Source of the DNA: Dioscorea cayenensis subsp. rotundata | Lineage: Eukaryota; Streptophyta; Magnoliopsida; Dioscoreales; Dioscoreaceae | Direction of reading: 5' to 3' | Assembly (NCBI RefSeq): GCF_009730915.1 | Contig: NC_052479.1 | Coordinates: 744,001-808,000 of the forward strand | DNA length: 64,000 bases | Shown here: piece after piece, positions 35,525 to 47,826 of the stretch | Layout of the letters: each line of letters begins with the position of its first letter | How positions within the stretch are numbered: the first letter of the stretch is position 1 | Program-made: the position numbers and the translations under genes | The notes under the pieces: model-generated | Databases searched by the model: none | Told to the model about the DNA's origin: nothing | The model's input: only the letters and a program-made list of their open reading frames with translations

Positions 35525-38500
35525 TTAGTCAACCTCTTCAATCTTAGGACCAGCACCACCAGCACCAGCAGCTGAAGGACCATCCTCATCCATTCCTCCG
35601 GCCATGTCGGCACCAGCACCTTGGTACATCTTTGCTATAATGGGGTTGCAGATTCCCTCTAATTCCTTCATCTTGTCATCAAACTCATCGGCTTCGGCGA
35701 GCTGGTTGCTGTCCAGCCATTGGATAGCCCCGTCGATGGCATCCTCGATTTTCTTCTTGTCAGCACTGTCAAGTTTGGAGGCGATCTTGTCATCCTTGAT
35801 TGTGTTCCGCATGTTGTAGGCGTAGTTTTCCAATGCGTTCTTCGACTCGACCTTCTTCTTGTGCTCCTCATCTTCAGATTTGTACTTCTCCGCATCCTGA
35901 ACCATCTTTTCGATCTCCTCCTTGCTGAGCCTGCCCTTATCATTGGTAATGGTGATCTTGTTCTTCTGGCCAGTGGTCTTATCCTCAGCAGATACATTCA
36001 GGATACCATTGGCATCAATGTCGAAGCAAACTGTGATCTGAGGCACACCTCTTGGAGCTGGTGGGATGCCAGAAAGCTCAAATTTGCCAAGAAGATTGTT
36101 GTCTCTGGTCCTAGTCCTTTCACCCTCGTAGACTTGGATGAGGACACCAGGCTGGTTGTCGGAGTAGGTAGAGAAGACCTGCTCCTTCTTAGTGGGAATG
36201 GTGGTGTTCCTTGGAATCAACACGGTCATGACACCTCCAGCAGTTTCCAGACCAAGTGAGAGAGGGGTCACATCAAGCAGAAGCAAGTCCTGCACCTTTT
36301 CATTTCCCTCACCGCTCAAAATGGCAGCCTGAACAGCAGCACCATAGGCAACAGCTTCATCAGGGTTGATGCTCTTGCATAGTTCTTTTCCATTGAAGAA
36401 GTCCTGCAACAACTGCTGAACTTTAGGAATCCTAGTAGAGCCACCAACCAACACAACATCATGGACAGTGCTCTTGTCCATCTTGGCATCCCTCAAACAC
36501 TTCTCCACTGGCTCCATGCACTTCCTGAACAAGTCCATGTTGAGTTCCTCGAACCTGGCACGGGTGATGGTGGTGTAGAAATCAATTCCCTCATAGAGAG
36601 AATCAATCTCAATGGTGGTCTGAGCAGTGGATGAGAGGGTCCTCTTGGCCCTCTCGCAAGAAGTTCGCAGCCTCCTAAGAGCTCTGGGATTGCCACTGAT
36701 GTCTTTCTTGTGCTTCCTCTTGAACTCCTGGACAAAGTGGTTCACCATTCTGTTGTCAAAGTCCTCACCGCCAAGATGAGTGTCTCCGGCTGTGGCCTTC
36801 ACCTCAAAAATACCCTCCTCAATGGTAAGCAGGGAGACATCAAAGGTACCACCACCAAGGTCAAAGATGAGAACATTCTTCTCACCACTGCTAGAAGACT
36901 TCTTATCAAGACCATAAGCAATGGCAGCAGCAGTTGGCTCATTGATGATACGCATAACATTGAGACCAGCAATGACACCAGCATCCTTAGTTGCCTGGCG
37001 CTGGGAGTCATTGAAGTATGCAGGAACAGTGACAACGGCATTCTTGACAGTTGATCCCAGGTATGCCTCAGCAATCTCTCTCATTTTAATGAGGACCATA
37101 GAGGAGATCTCTTCAGCTGCAAACTGCTTATCCTCACCCTTGTATTGCACAACAATCATGGGCTTGTCACCAGGTCCAGGAATAACCTTGAATGGCCAGA
37201 GCTTGATATCACTTTGAACAGAAGCATCACTGAAACGCCTGCCAATCAATCGCTTGGCATCTGGAAAGTATAAAAGATGAGTATGAGATGTTAACATTTT
37301 CAGCCTGTCACAAATCATTAGCAGTTAAAAGAAAATGAAAGAAAACAAAATGTCCTGGTGATTGATGGACAAAGCAACCAACAGCCCAAAGGAAAATTGG
37401 TCTGAAGTTAACACTGGAAATATTCTAGGCGACAATTATAGAATCTGTTATCAGTGAATACATTAATACTAGTCTTATAAATGAAATTTATCAATAGTAT
37501 TCACCCATGGTAAAACATAGACCAATCCAACTTCATCATCTGTGAAAAATGCAATAGATAGGAACCAAAAGACTTTTTAAGTGTGCTGGATAGGATATTC
37601 ATAGTTTGGATAAATCTACAGCAAGCCACAGGACCAGCAGCATACTGCAAGCAGAAAACATTCATATTGCAACTAGCAGGGAGTCTAGTATGAAAACAAA
37701 CCTTCAAGGACTGGACTATACAATACTCAATGATATTTTAGCATATAAAACAAGGAAAGAGAATTGACTCGATAAAGCAAAGCATAGAAACTACTGATAC
37801 AAGAATCAAGCCACACAGTTAAAAACATACCAACAAAATGACAACTTAAGAGAGTTTTCAAGATATGAAATGCCATTCGGATCAGTTGCCTTTTTCACAA
37901 TGCTTGGTTTAGATAAGAAAGAAAACATCTCCATTTCATAAAAACCAAATGAACGTGAAGATTCAACCATCCGACTACTGCAATATCAACATCCAACTAA
38001 GAAAATAACAATTTTAAAAATATGCAGCTAAAAACATCAAGCAAATACACAGTAGAATAACAACCAAATCAAACACCAACACACAAAATTGCCTACCATA
38101 AAAAAAGGACAATAAAATTTACATGAAATCCGAAATATAAAAGAAAAGGTTAAATTTTGAAGGCTTCTTTAAGAAATTCCAACTTCTAATAAGGAATGAA
38201 GAACTAAACAAATATTGGCATTCATGCAGAGAGCATAATCCCTATCAGTTAAGAGACGAAACCTGTTTGTGCTGCCTACACTTAAATATCAATAACACAA
38301 CTTATCAAAGATTGAATTATGAAAAAGCATTATCATCTAGCCAAAAAAATCAAAGCTTAACATCAAATTGAAAGAAATTCTTATTAGTTTTAGATGTTCA
38401 TGTGAATATACAGCCTTCCTGTCATAGTTCACCAATGCTATGGCTTCAACAACTTCCAACAAACCACTTCATCAAAATAATAACAACAATAAATCAAGCA

Positions 38501-39099
38501 CATAAATTAATACAAATCATTTTGTGCATTCAATTCAATCCAAATGGCCACCTTTATTAATCAATTAATTTTCCACTAAAAACAAAACCTAAACAGTTCC
38601 TAACGACCATTTAAAAACTACCAAATCACCAACAGAATGAAGCTTTGACACTAATCCAGATTAAGCATCAAGCATTCAAACATGCAAGATGAAATATGCG
38701 ATCTTTATTGCGATAGGCGTATCCCTAGATCCAGTAAGCTACCAACAGCCTCAAAACTATCGAAAGATCCACAGACGTACATACAAAAACAGATCCATCA
38801 AACTCAACAACGAAGAACCACAACAAGAAATCAAAGAACCTCAAGATCTAAAAGCAATAACAGATCTAAACAAAGAGATACTCACCGAAGACAGTGTTGA
38901 TGGGGTTCATGGCGACCTGGTTCTTCGCGGCATCACCAATGAGCCGCTCAGTGTCGGTGAAGGCGACATAGGACGGTGTGGTGCGGTTCCCCTGGTCATT
39001 GGCGATGATCTCAACGCGATCGTGCTGCCAGACGCCGACGCAAGAGTACGTGGTCCCAAGATCAATGCCGATAGCTGGTCCTTCACCTTTGCCAGCCAT
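35525..39099 (-). CDS. HSP70: Cytosolic HSP70 chaperone, two exons, 649 aa
   Basis: ATP-driven folding chaperone of the cytosol and nucleus. Exon 1 (38886-39099) encodes [20 protein letters not shown] and ends at NTVF; exon 2 (35525-37260) resumes at [11 protein letters not shown]. The 1625-bp intron splits the codon after NTVF, a position common in plant cytosolic HSP70 genes. Landmarks: [13 protein letters not shown] (phosphate 1), [15 protein letters not shown] and [15 protein letters not shown] (ATPase), [33 protein letters not shown] (substrate domain), and the C-terminal EEVD that docks TPR cochaperones. Length 649 matches the family. No damage seen. Long frames on the opposite strand inside exon 2 are shadows. 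The upstream region carries a heat-shock element, so heat induction is probable. Confidence 0.97.
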
Positions 39100-39207
39100 T
39101 GCCGTGAAGAGGTTGGCGATCGGGAGCTAAGAGAGATGAGAAGAGAAAGAGAAGCACGGATCCCGCCGCTAGGGTTTGAGAGGGAGGGAAGAGGAAGACG
39201 AACGACG

Positions 39208-39250
39208 AGTTTATATAGAGAGAAGTTAGGGTTTCTAGAAGCTTCTGAAA
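39208..39250 (-). promoter_or_regulatory. HSP70 core promoter: TATA box and heat-shock element
   Basis: On plus the TATA box appears as TTTATATAG (39210-39218), i.e. CTATATAAA on minus, about 110 bp upstream of the ATG. Next, further upstream, TTC at 39233-39235, GAA at 39238-39240 and TTC at 39243-39245 form a perfectly spaced three-unit heat-shock element (TTCnnGAAnnTTC). A fourth unit is off register by one base. Confidence 0.8.
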
Positions 39251-39612
39251 CCGTAGATCACCGCACAATTTGAAAACAACGGTTGATGATGGGCTTGTTT
39301 CTATGCGGATGGTCGCATAGAGTTTTTTTTTACTTTTTTTTTTTGGCGACGTTGCCCTTGATTTGTGCTTTGAGATTCGCGTGTCGTGCTTTGAGATTAT
39401 TACGGCGCCAAAATGTTTTTGCGTGTTAAATAATTAACAACATTCGTTTGATTTAATCATGTTCAAACAAATGATTAATTGATTGTTTTATTTTTAATTG
39501 TTTATTTATGAAAAATTAAACTAACTATGAGTGGGCTTTTTATATCAATGTATGAACAAATCAGTGGTGATGTAAAACAAATATACAGTGATTTTGAGTT
39601 TAAATTTTTAAT

Positions 39613-39645
<33 letters not shown>

Positions 39646-41310
39646 ATTAAAAATTTAAACTCAAAATCACTGTATATTATGAAAATTTTATTTTTTATAA
39701 AGGTTTTGGTATCTCATTTAAACTAATTTATAGTTTGTGGTTTCCTTGTTGTTCAAATATTAAAATAATAAATTGTATGATAATTTACAATTACAAGTCC
39801 CTTTAATTTTTGTTTTAATTAAAATCACTGGATTTAACCAGGTCTATGCGGGAGAGCTCTTATGAGAAAGCATAGCTCTACTAATAAAGAGTAAATTTGA
39901 TCACCACACACTATCACCTTTCGCGAAAACAGAGAATTGTGTTATTTAATAACTTTTACAAAAATAGATGTTACCAAAAACGTAACCTAATTTTTAAAAA
40001 TATATCAAAAAAAAAATTAAAAGGAAAAAGGACAAATGGTAAAATGTACTTCACATTTTAATATATATTAGGAAGTCAATATTTCTCCTTAATTTGCCTT
40101 CTACTATGTTAGAAAAGTAAATATTTAGAATTATTTGTTAATTGAAAATTAAATTTTTATAGGGGTTTATTTACAAATCCATAATACGGCTTTGTAACTC
40201 TACGTGGGCTGGGCCTTGTAACTCTATCATGGCCTTGGCCTTATTAAACGTGTATTTTTTATTATAAAATTTTTTAAGTAATAAAATTAAAGAAATATCA
40301 AATATTTTTAAATCTAATAAATATTTTATTAAATAATCAGTTGTTTACTTAAATTAATTTTAACAATGAATCTCAAATACTTAATGCTAATAGTTGATAA
40401 TAGGGTAATCTCATGAACCTAGTTACATAATAATTATACCCTTTAATTTATATCAAACCAAATAATAAAAAATAAATATAGCATTTCCAATTACAACAAA
40501 CAAAATAATATTAAAACTTATATTATAATTTTCACTTATGTCTTTGTTCTATTTCAAGTCTTTGAATAGTTTAATAAAAATATGATGTTGTCGACAACAT
40601 CGACATTTAGCATACGATATGAAAACAAAGATGCAAAAACACAGACGTTACCGTCAAAAATTAACATCTATTGTCGTATCACCAATTAATATCCGAAGAC
40701 AAAATATATGAATTAATATGAAAACAAAAAATACAAACATATGAATTAATATGAAAACAAAACATGTATATGAAAACAAAGACAATAAGGTTGAAAACAA
40801 CAGCAATTTCTAATAGACCATTCAACAACTCCCAGTGAATGTTGTGTAATTCAGTAATTTCAAAGATAACCAAAGTGAAACAAAAGTCTAATGAAGTGCA
40901 TTCCAGCTAATAAACTCTTCACATTCACATCATTCATTTCTTTTACTGGCTTTTGAGAGCCTTTATGGAATAAACAATGCAAGTGAATCCCTTTCAAACT
41001 GTGTATTATCAGAAAAACACATCCACTGTTTAGACAAATGGTACCATCAATGAATTGACAACCATTTTGTAATATATATCACAGGATCACAGCATTATCT
41101 TCTCAGTAACTTTCCACTGTTTAGACAAATGAACAAAGACAAAATCATGCTAGGAATACAAAAGTAAGGAAAAAGGAAAGCCTGTGAACTTGTCTCAAAG
41201 TAATGGAAAGAACAATTGAGACTTTGTTCTCTCCTTTTTGACAAAGAACTCATCAACAACAACACCAACATCAAGAACAACAGTAATAATAATGATAATA
41301 ATATGATGTT
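39251..41310. other. Intergenic, HSP70 upstream to membrane protein 3' flank
   Basis: AT-rich, contains the 99-bp palindrome listed separately and a small direct repeat (ATATGAATTAATATGAAAAC) near 40710-40760. No gene seen. Confidence 0.5.
39580..39678. repeat. 99-bp near-perfect palindrome (fold-back element)
   Basis: Left arm starts AATATACAGTGATTTTGAG and continues through AAATTTTTAATTATATATA; the right arm is its reverse complement and ends AATCACTGTATATT. Only a few bases of TA-rich centre are unpaired. The outer TA next to CAGTG and its mirror fit a TA-duplicating, MITE-like fold-back insertion, but the ends are not diagnostic of a known family. Confidence 0.85.
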
Positions 41311-42198
41311 TTAAGCATGAGAAGGTCTAATGGTTGAAGGAGATGAAGACAATGGTGTTACTTGTGAGGAGCTTGAATGGTGTCCTTTGTCTCTGTTTTT
41401 CCCAATAATAATAGTTATAAAGGAACCATCTTCATCTTCTTCTTCACCATTGTTTCTGTGAACTTTCAATGCTTCTTCCATCAATGTTTTTCTGTACAAC
41501 TTCTCCTCTGCATCTTTTAAGAACTTGAACTTTGGAGGAGGGGAAGAAGACCTCAAACTATTGAAGTCATCTTGCTTGGAGGATTCAAAGAGAGGATTGA
41601 GGCCATGTTGGTTGTAGTAGTAAGACAAAGGAGTTAATGGAGGAGTGAAAAAGGGAGGAGAAGAGAGAGGAGTTAGGAATGGAGTCTCAACAGGGAAAAG
41701 CACATCACTGAGGCTTCTCCCTTTAGAGCCTCTCCTACTCCTCCCACCTTTGGACTTGCCATCCTCTGACTCTAAGTCCTCCTTGGTCTCCTCTTTTATG
41801 GTGAACAAGAACCTTGGAGGACCTTGAAGATTGTGAATCCTCATGAGCTCTGACTCTAAACCTTCTTCACTATCAAAGGACTTGAGGAGGTGGTCTTTAC
41901 CAGAGTTGGAATGGAGATGAAGTTGGTGACCATGGTTGTGATCATCATCAACTGCACTGGAATTCATGGCTTGAGGATTGAGTGCAGTGGAGCTCAGTGA
42001 AGATGGTCTTTTCCAGCAAAACAAGCAGAAGATTTCCTTTGCTGGACTTGCATAATGATCAGCTTCCAAATCCCTGTTTGAAAACCTCTTCTTCCACCAT
42101 AGCAAGTAGTAGAGCTCTGCAACAAGAGCCAACAACAAACATCCAAACACCAAACTGAGCCCAATCCCTAAACTGTTCAAAGCTCTCATCTTTTTCAT
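41311..42198 (-). CDS. Plant single-pass membrane protein of unknown function, 295 aa
   Basis: Single-exon protein. Basic MKKMRALNSLGIG leads into one hydrophobic helix (LSLVFGCLLLALVAELYYLL, about residues 14-33) ended by WWKKR, so N-out or N-in signal-anchor topology with a long soluble tail is expected. The CLFCWKRPSSLSS motif follows. The tail is low complexity: His-rich, then LMRIHNLQGPPRFLFTIKEE, then Ser/Pro-rich TPFLTPLSSPPFFTPPLTPL and FKFLKDAEEKLYRKTLMEEA. The combination is shared by a plant-only uncharacterised family (annotated loosely as membrane lipoprotein-like); I cannot name a role. Frame and composition argue strongly for a real gene. The second in-frame ATG at codon 4 is an alternative start. 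A donor-like CTG|GTATGT near 42497 suggests an upstream leader intron. Confidence 0.8.
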   Translation of the reverse strand: MKKMRALNSLGIGLSLVFGCLLLALVAELYYLLWWKKRFSNRDLEADHYASPAKEIFCLFCWKRPSSLSSTALNPQAMNSSAVDDDHNHGHQLHLHSNSGKDHLLKSFDSEEGLESELMRIHNLQGPPRFLFTIKEETKEDLESEDGKSKGGRSRRGSKGRSLSDVLFPVETPFLTPLSSPPFFTPPLTPLSYYYNQHGLNPLFESSKQDDFNSLRSSSPPPKFKFLKDAEEKLYRKTLMEEALKVHRNNGEEEDEDGSFITIIIGKNRDKGHHSSSSQVTPLSSSPSTIRPSHA

Positions 42199-44299
42199 CC
42201 AATCCCTTCAAAAACAACAACAAAAAGACACAAAGTTTCAACCTTTTCAGCAGAAATCACTCTCACATCCCAAGCTTCACTAAAACTCCCCAACAAGAAC
42301 AACAAAAAAACCCTAAATCACAAAAATTCAACCTTTCACTAGAAACAACACTCACAATCACAAGCTACAAAGTTTAGAAAAAAAAACAACAACAACAACT
42401 GAAAAGATACAAACTTTCACTCAAAATCAAGAACAAAAACAACAGAACTCTCAACAGAACAAGCTTAAAAACCCTAAATCACACTGAAAAAACATACCAG
42501 ACATGAAAGACCCGAGCTTTAACAGAGAACACAAAAGGAAAAACAGCATAAACATAGACACTCAACCATTTTTTGTGAAATTTCTCAGCTTTCACTAGAA
42601 AACAAGAGAACAAAACTGGATATCATTGCGGAAATGGGGTTCCAATGAGATGATTGTATGGTTGGGAAGGTCGCGTGGTTCGAGAGTCGCTCACATGGGC
42701 AGCATCTCAAAAGGGCGGTGTCGCTTCTTCAGTGCCAATAAATTTTATATTTCTCATCCCATTTTATTCACGCTATTTATTGACATGAAATTATCCATAA
42801 GTCCCTTAGTATTTTTTTTTACCGTTTTATATAACGCTCCTGTTTTTAAAATTTATAAATAAAATTACCAAAAACTCCCTATATATTTTCATTCTAATTA
42901 TATAGTACTATGATTTTTCAATTTATTTTTTAATCTTTAATTATCAAAATAATAAAATATTAAAAATAGCTGTTTTACTACAGTGACGGTGCATAAGCAC
43001 GACATGACGCCAGCATAAGAAAATAAAAAAAAAAGGTGCACTTAGTCTTCTTTCAAGTGAGAGAATAAGATAGGAAATAATTTTATAAATTTATTTTAAT
43101 TTTAATATAAATATATTAATTTAAAAATTAGTAACAACTTGGGGATTTAATAAATTTGGAGGTTTGTTAGAGAATTAAAATAGTACTAGGACCGTATTGT
43201 TATTTTTATTCTTAAAAAAAGTATTTAATATGATTTTAATGGATATATTAAATATTATTTTAAAATACTACAATTGGGTCAAGTCGAAGGACTGTTTCCG
43301 AATTTACTTTTTCTTTTTAATTTTTAATATATACTATTTATGAAAGATTTGTTTTTCTATTATTCACTAAAGTTATATTGATTCCACAAGTTATTAGGGT
43401 GGAAATTATCTATAACTCCCACAATATTTTTATATTTTAAAATATCATTTTAAAATGATATTTAAAATGATATTTAATTCCACAAGTTATTGGGTGGAAA
43501 TTATCTATAACTCCCACAATATTTTTATATTTTAAAATGATATTTAATGCATATTAAATATCATTTTAAAATAGTACAATTGGGTCCAGCCAAAGGACCA
43601 TTTCCAAATTTAATTTTAAAATTTGTCAATATATATATATATAATCTATAAAACAGTTTTTCTTTTATTCACAAAAACAAATGATTTTACCAAAAATGAG
43701 TAGACTTGTTCACTGGGACCAATAAATTACTTAAAATAACAATAAAATTCAATACTATGATTTGTTAAATAATTCTCAAAATTCTGAATAATTCCGACAA
43801 ATTCTCAGTAGTTTGTGCTTTATTGTTTCTTTTATCTTTCCAAGAAGATAGAGACATTCAATCAATCCAGCACGGAATATCCAACGGCTATAAACTACTC
43901 CATGATTAAACCAATGTGTCTATGCCACGTGGCGAATAAGCATGTGCTTTTATACCAAGCGTTTTCTCAGCTGAGAATTCAGAGCAACAATATAACAGTA
44001 GAAATGATAGTTCTGAAATCATTGATGAAAATTTTGTTAATTTAATCAAGTTTTTAACCTTTAATTCTTAATAATTAATTAAAAAAACCAATACAATTTT
44101 CAATGTTCATGAATAATTATTCATTCATAATCATCAATTAAAAGAAAATTAAACAACAAATAACAAAAAAGATCCTCCCAATTACATTGCTCCTCAGAAG
44201 CAGCACTTGCAGCAATTAAATCCACACTCAAATTAAGTTACTGTTTCATTACATATAACTCAAAATAATCAAAATTTAAGCTTGAATTTGTGATCGATA
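42199..44299. other. Leader region of the membrane protein, then intergenic
   Basis: The first few hundred bases are A-rich on plus (leader side). A GC-richer patch at about 42640-42735 is unclassified. A palindromic G-box GCCACGTGGC occurs at 43924-43933. Duplicated segments are at 43246-43615. No gene seen. Confidence 0.5.
43246..43615. repeat. Interleaved direct repeats
   Basis: A 63-bp unit with GGAAATTATCTATAACTCCC occurs at about 43379 and again at about 43477. A second unit, TTTTAAAATAcTACAATTGGG to GGACyrTTTCCrAATTTA, occurs at about 43256 and 43560. The AATGATATTTAAAATGATAT stretch between them is partly palindromic. Confidence 0.7.
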
Positions 44300-45520
44300 T
44301 AAAATTATTAGTACCTTCGTGGTTCTTGTACCGTAGATTCGAAGTGTATTGTTGCATCATAACCCTGCAGAGACAAAAAATACGAATAAAATTATCGGCA
44401 CAAACATATACTCGAAATGATTCATGATGCTTACTTTGGAGACAATGCAATTCTTGTCATTGGGATTGTTAGTCCGTTCATATCTGTTGATAATTTTCCC
44501 GAAAGAAATATATCTCATCCACAGCTTCGAGTAGATCGATTCTTGCTTTTATTCGATCTCCGGGGAATTGGTTTCAGATTTCAGTTAAAACAAATGCAAT
44601 GTACTTCCCTTTTAGAAGCTTTATTGTGTAAATATGAGCAGGAAAATACATACATGAATGCATCAACATTGGAAGATAAAACTTTAAAATCATGAACAAC
44701 TGACATGTCTGATTTCCGCCCGAGTTGTTTTTGCAGCAGAATAATTTTAACAGAATGTGAATCATTCATGTCTGCACCATAATCCGTTCCATTACTGTCA
44801 AACTCCACCTATACATTTTAACAAGAAGTTATCAAGATCACATGTTCGGTGATATTTCATTATTAAGTTCTTCAATAGAATGAAAGTCTCGCCTTGCATA
44901 CAGGTTTATTAAGCATGTAGGTGCTACCATAAGCGGGACTAAGATGAGTGAAACCCTGCGAACAAGAGCGATAAGCCTGTGGAAGCTCTCCCAAATCGTA
45001 AATTAAACGAGTAAAAATATGGAGATCTTTCTTGAAACCGCGCTAATGATTCGGCATAGAGCTATTCAGAACCAAATATGAGAGTTAATAATATCAGTTA
45101 ACTTATTACTTCATAAAGATGATATTCCAAAAGTAATAAGTAATCATGCTGACCTTCATTCTTTGTACAGTATAATCTCATGTGGAATGCCAATGATGAC
45201 CAATAAAATCAATGGTATCATCTTCAAGCCCATATTTCCTACAAAGTTAACAGTTAGTTTATGTAAAAGTTTACATTGTTAAGCATAAAAATGGCTATAA
45301 GATTTCAATGTGTGAAGAGATCACAGAAATACGAGATGAGCTCTCTCGCAGTAATTTTATTAAGATCGAGCTCTTCATGAGATCGTGGATCATACTCTTC
45401 GTAATCCTGCATATAAATGAAGAATTTTCTCACAAGACGGTTTTCAAATGATCCCATCAATGTAGACTTCCAAGCTTCAACATCAGTTGCAGGTATTCTG
45501 TAAATTTGATCTAGTTTTCC
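44300..45520 (-). pseudogene. Rab GDP-dissociation inhibitor (GDI) pseudogene, intron-bearing, cut by the gap
   Basis: Minus strand matches plant Rab GDI in order: 45333-45520 gives TLMGSFENRLVRKFFIYMQD then DPRSHEELDLNKITARELI; 45154-45238 gives KYGLEDDTIDFIGH then a TGA and a TVQRMK scrap; 44893-45061 gives LYAESLARFQERSPY, then after a frame change DLGELPQAY and PAYGSTYMLNKPVCKA; 44581-44808 gives VEFD, NDSHSVKIILLQKQLGRKSD and VFSCSYLHNKASK; 44417-44570 gives ARIDLLEAVDEIYFF and, shifted, RYERTNNPNDKNCIVSK; 44310-44370 gives YDATIHFEST. Exon borders persist, so it is not a processed copy. Stops, frameshifts, a GC in place of a GT donor at 44891-44892 and an extra 17-codon insertion after RKSD show it is dead. 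Live GDI recycles prenylated Rab GTPases. Confidence 0.85.
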
Positions 45521-46520
45521 NNNNNNNNNNNNNNNNNNNNNNNNNNNNNNNNNNNNNNNNNNNNNNNNNNNNNNNNNNNNNNNNNNNNNNNNNNNNNNNN
45601 NNNNNNNNNNNNNNNNNNNNNNNNNNNNNNNNNNNNNNNNNNNNNNNNNNNNNNNNNNNNNNNNNNNNNNNNNNNNNNNNNNNNNNNNNNNNNNNNNNNN
45701 NNNNNNNNNNNNNNNNNNNNNNNNNNNNNNNNNNNNNNNNNNNNNNNNNNNNNNNNNNNNNNNNNNNNNNNNNNNNNNNNNNNNNNNNNNNNNNNNNNNN
45801 NNNNNNNNNNNNNNNNNNNNNNNNNNNNNNNNNNNNNNNNNNNNNNNNNNNNNNNNNNNNNNNNNNNNNNNNNNNNNNNNNNNNNNNNNNNNNNNNNNNN
45901 NNNNNNNNNNNNNNNNNNNNNNNNNNNNNNNNNNNNNNNNNNNNNNNNNNNNNNNNNNNNNNNNNNNNNNNNNNNNNNNNNNNNNNNNNNNNNNNNNNNN
46001 NNNNNNNNNNNNNNNNNNNNNNNNNNNNNNNNNNNNNNNNNNNNNNNNNNNNNNNNNNNNNNNNNNNNNNNNNNNNNNNNNNNNNNNNNNNNNNNNNNNN
46101 NNNNNNNNNNNNNNNNNNNNNNNNNNNNNNNNNNNNNNNNNNNNNNNNNNNNNNNNNNNNNNNNNNNNNNNNNNNNNNNNNNNNNNNNNNNNNNNNNNNN
46201 NNNNNNNNNNNNNNNNNNNNNNNNNNNNNNNNNNNNNNNNNNNNNNNNNNNNNNNNNNNNNNNNNNNNNNNNNNNNNNNNNNNNNNNNNNNNNNNNNNNN
46301 NNNNNNNNNNNNNNNNNNNNNNNNNNNNNNNNNNNNNNNNNNNNNNNNNNNNNNNNNNNNNNNNNNNNNNNNNNNNNNNNNNNNNNNNNNNNNNNNNNNN
46401 NNNNNNNNNNNNNNNNNNNNNNNNNNNNNNNNNNNNNNNNNNNNNNNNNNNNNNNNNNNNNNNNNNNNNNNNNNNNNNNNNNNNNNNNNNNNNNNNNNNN
46501 NNNNNNNNNNNNNNNNNNNN
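45521..46520. other. Assembly gap (1000 N)
   Basis: Exactly 1000 N, the usual placeholder for a gap of unknown size. It hides the N-terminal part of the GDI pseudogene and possibly the left edge of the Harbinger element. Frames reported through it are meaningless. Confidence 0.99.
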
Positions 46521-46964
46521 TTCGTGACGATGGTATATTACGCGGGTATTGAGAGTAGTGGTAATGAAGTTGGGAATCTATTTTTGACCGATATTTGTGG
46601 TAATGTGTAAAAACCATGCTTGGTTATAAACTTATATTACTGGTAATCTTTCATTACCATGTTTGCTTTCTATGATAATCACCTTGGTAATATTCCAAAA
46701 TTCCCAAAATACCCTTTTATATCTAAAATTTTAAACAAATTTAAATTTTCAAATAAAATGATTCTATAAATGAAAATAATTAAATTATAATTTAAAAAAA
46801 TTAATTATTTGGCACATTTTTTTGAAAATATTTTTCTGTTAAAAATGTTGATAAAATTAATGAGGATGGATCATAATACAAAATTCCTGCTAATCTCACA
46901 ATAGCATATATATCCTTCAACTAGCTATTTTTTTAACAAAAAGCTCCATTGCACATATAAATAA

Positions 46965-47826
46965 GGAAAAATTGCTTGCATACCCCTACAAAACCATGAA
47001 ATTACTTAAATACCCCCATAAAAATACTATTTGCTTGCATATCCTCATAAAACTAACTTTTTTACTTATATATCCCTACCGTTAGTCACCGTTAGCCACT
47101 GTTAGGGTTTATGGAATTAATCATACTTCCCACTTAACCCAACTTAACAAAATTACCTAATTACCCTTTAACATCATCCAAGGTCATAATTTTTAGTATG
47201 AAATTATTTGTTATTTTTTAATATGAAATTACCCAATTACCCTTAACATCATCTAACTACCCTTAACATTATCCAAAATTACCCAATTACCCTTAACCAT
47301 AGTATGAAATTATTTGTTATATATTGTTACATGTTGTAATTTTTACCTATTTATAGGTTGTGTTTGTAAAGAGCATGTGATAATTTAAAATGTTTGAGAT
47401 GTTTGTAAAAACCTTAAAAATATGAATTTACTCAAAAATTCATGATTTTTAATAATTTTTAAAAATAATTAAAGCGTATATAAAAAAATTATATTGGTTA
47501 TCTATAATTTAAATAATTTAAGTCTATAAAATATAATTAAAAAAATTGATGGGTATATCAACAAACTCATAATGGTCATTTGTTGAATGAAATGAGTAAT
47601 GTCAACAAAATAAGAAGAAAAAAAATTTAGAGGGGTATATAAGCAAACCCATTTTGGTAATTTACCCTTATTCCATCCATTGATTTAACACCATTAAGAG
47701 TCAACTTAACCATAAGGGCATATAAGCAAATATAATTGATTTGTAGGGGTATACAAACAAATATCATTTTTATGGGGGTATTTAAGCAAATTCATGATTT
47801 TTCAGGGGTATGCAAGTAAAAATCCC
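46965..47826. mobile_element. Non-autonomous MULE-like element with long terminal inverted repeats
   Basis: Left end GGAAAAATTGCTTGCATACC and right end (reverse complement) GGATTTTTACTTGCATACCC share imperfect inverted repeats running over 100 bp (further shared text: AAATACCCCCATAAAAAT). The flanks carry TATAAATAA (46956-46964) and TATAAATAA (47827-47835), an 8-9 bp target duplication depending on where the end is set. Nine bases and long repeats suggest Mutator-like; eight would suggest hAT. No coding capacity inside. Confidence 0.8.

Noticed and set aside
35604-37217. Long plus-strand frames (up to 179 codons) opposite HSP70 exon 2
   Set aside because: Antisense shadows caused by codon bias of a highly expressed gene; no plausible start, domain or splice signals.
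45487-46617. Frames of about 350 codons across 45.5-46.6 kb
   Set aside because: They run through the 1000-N gap and have no sequence content.
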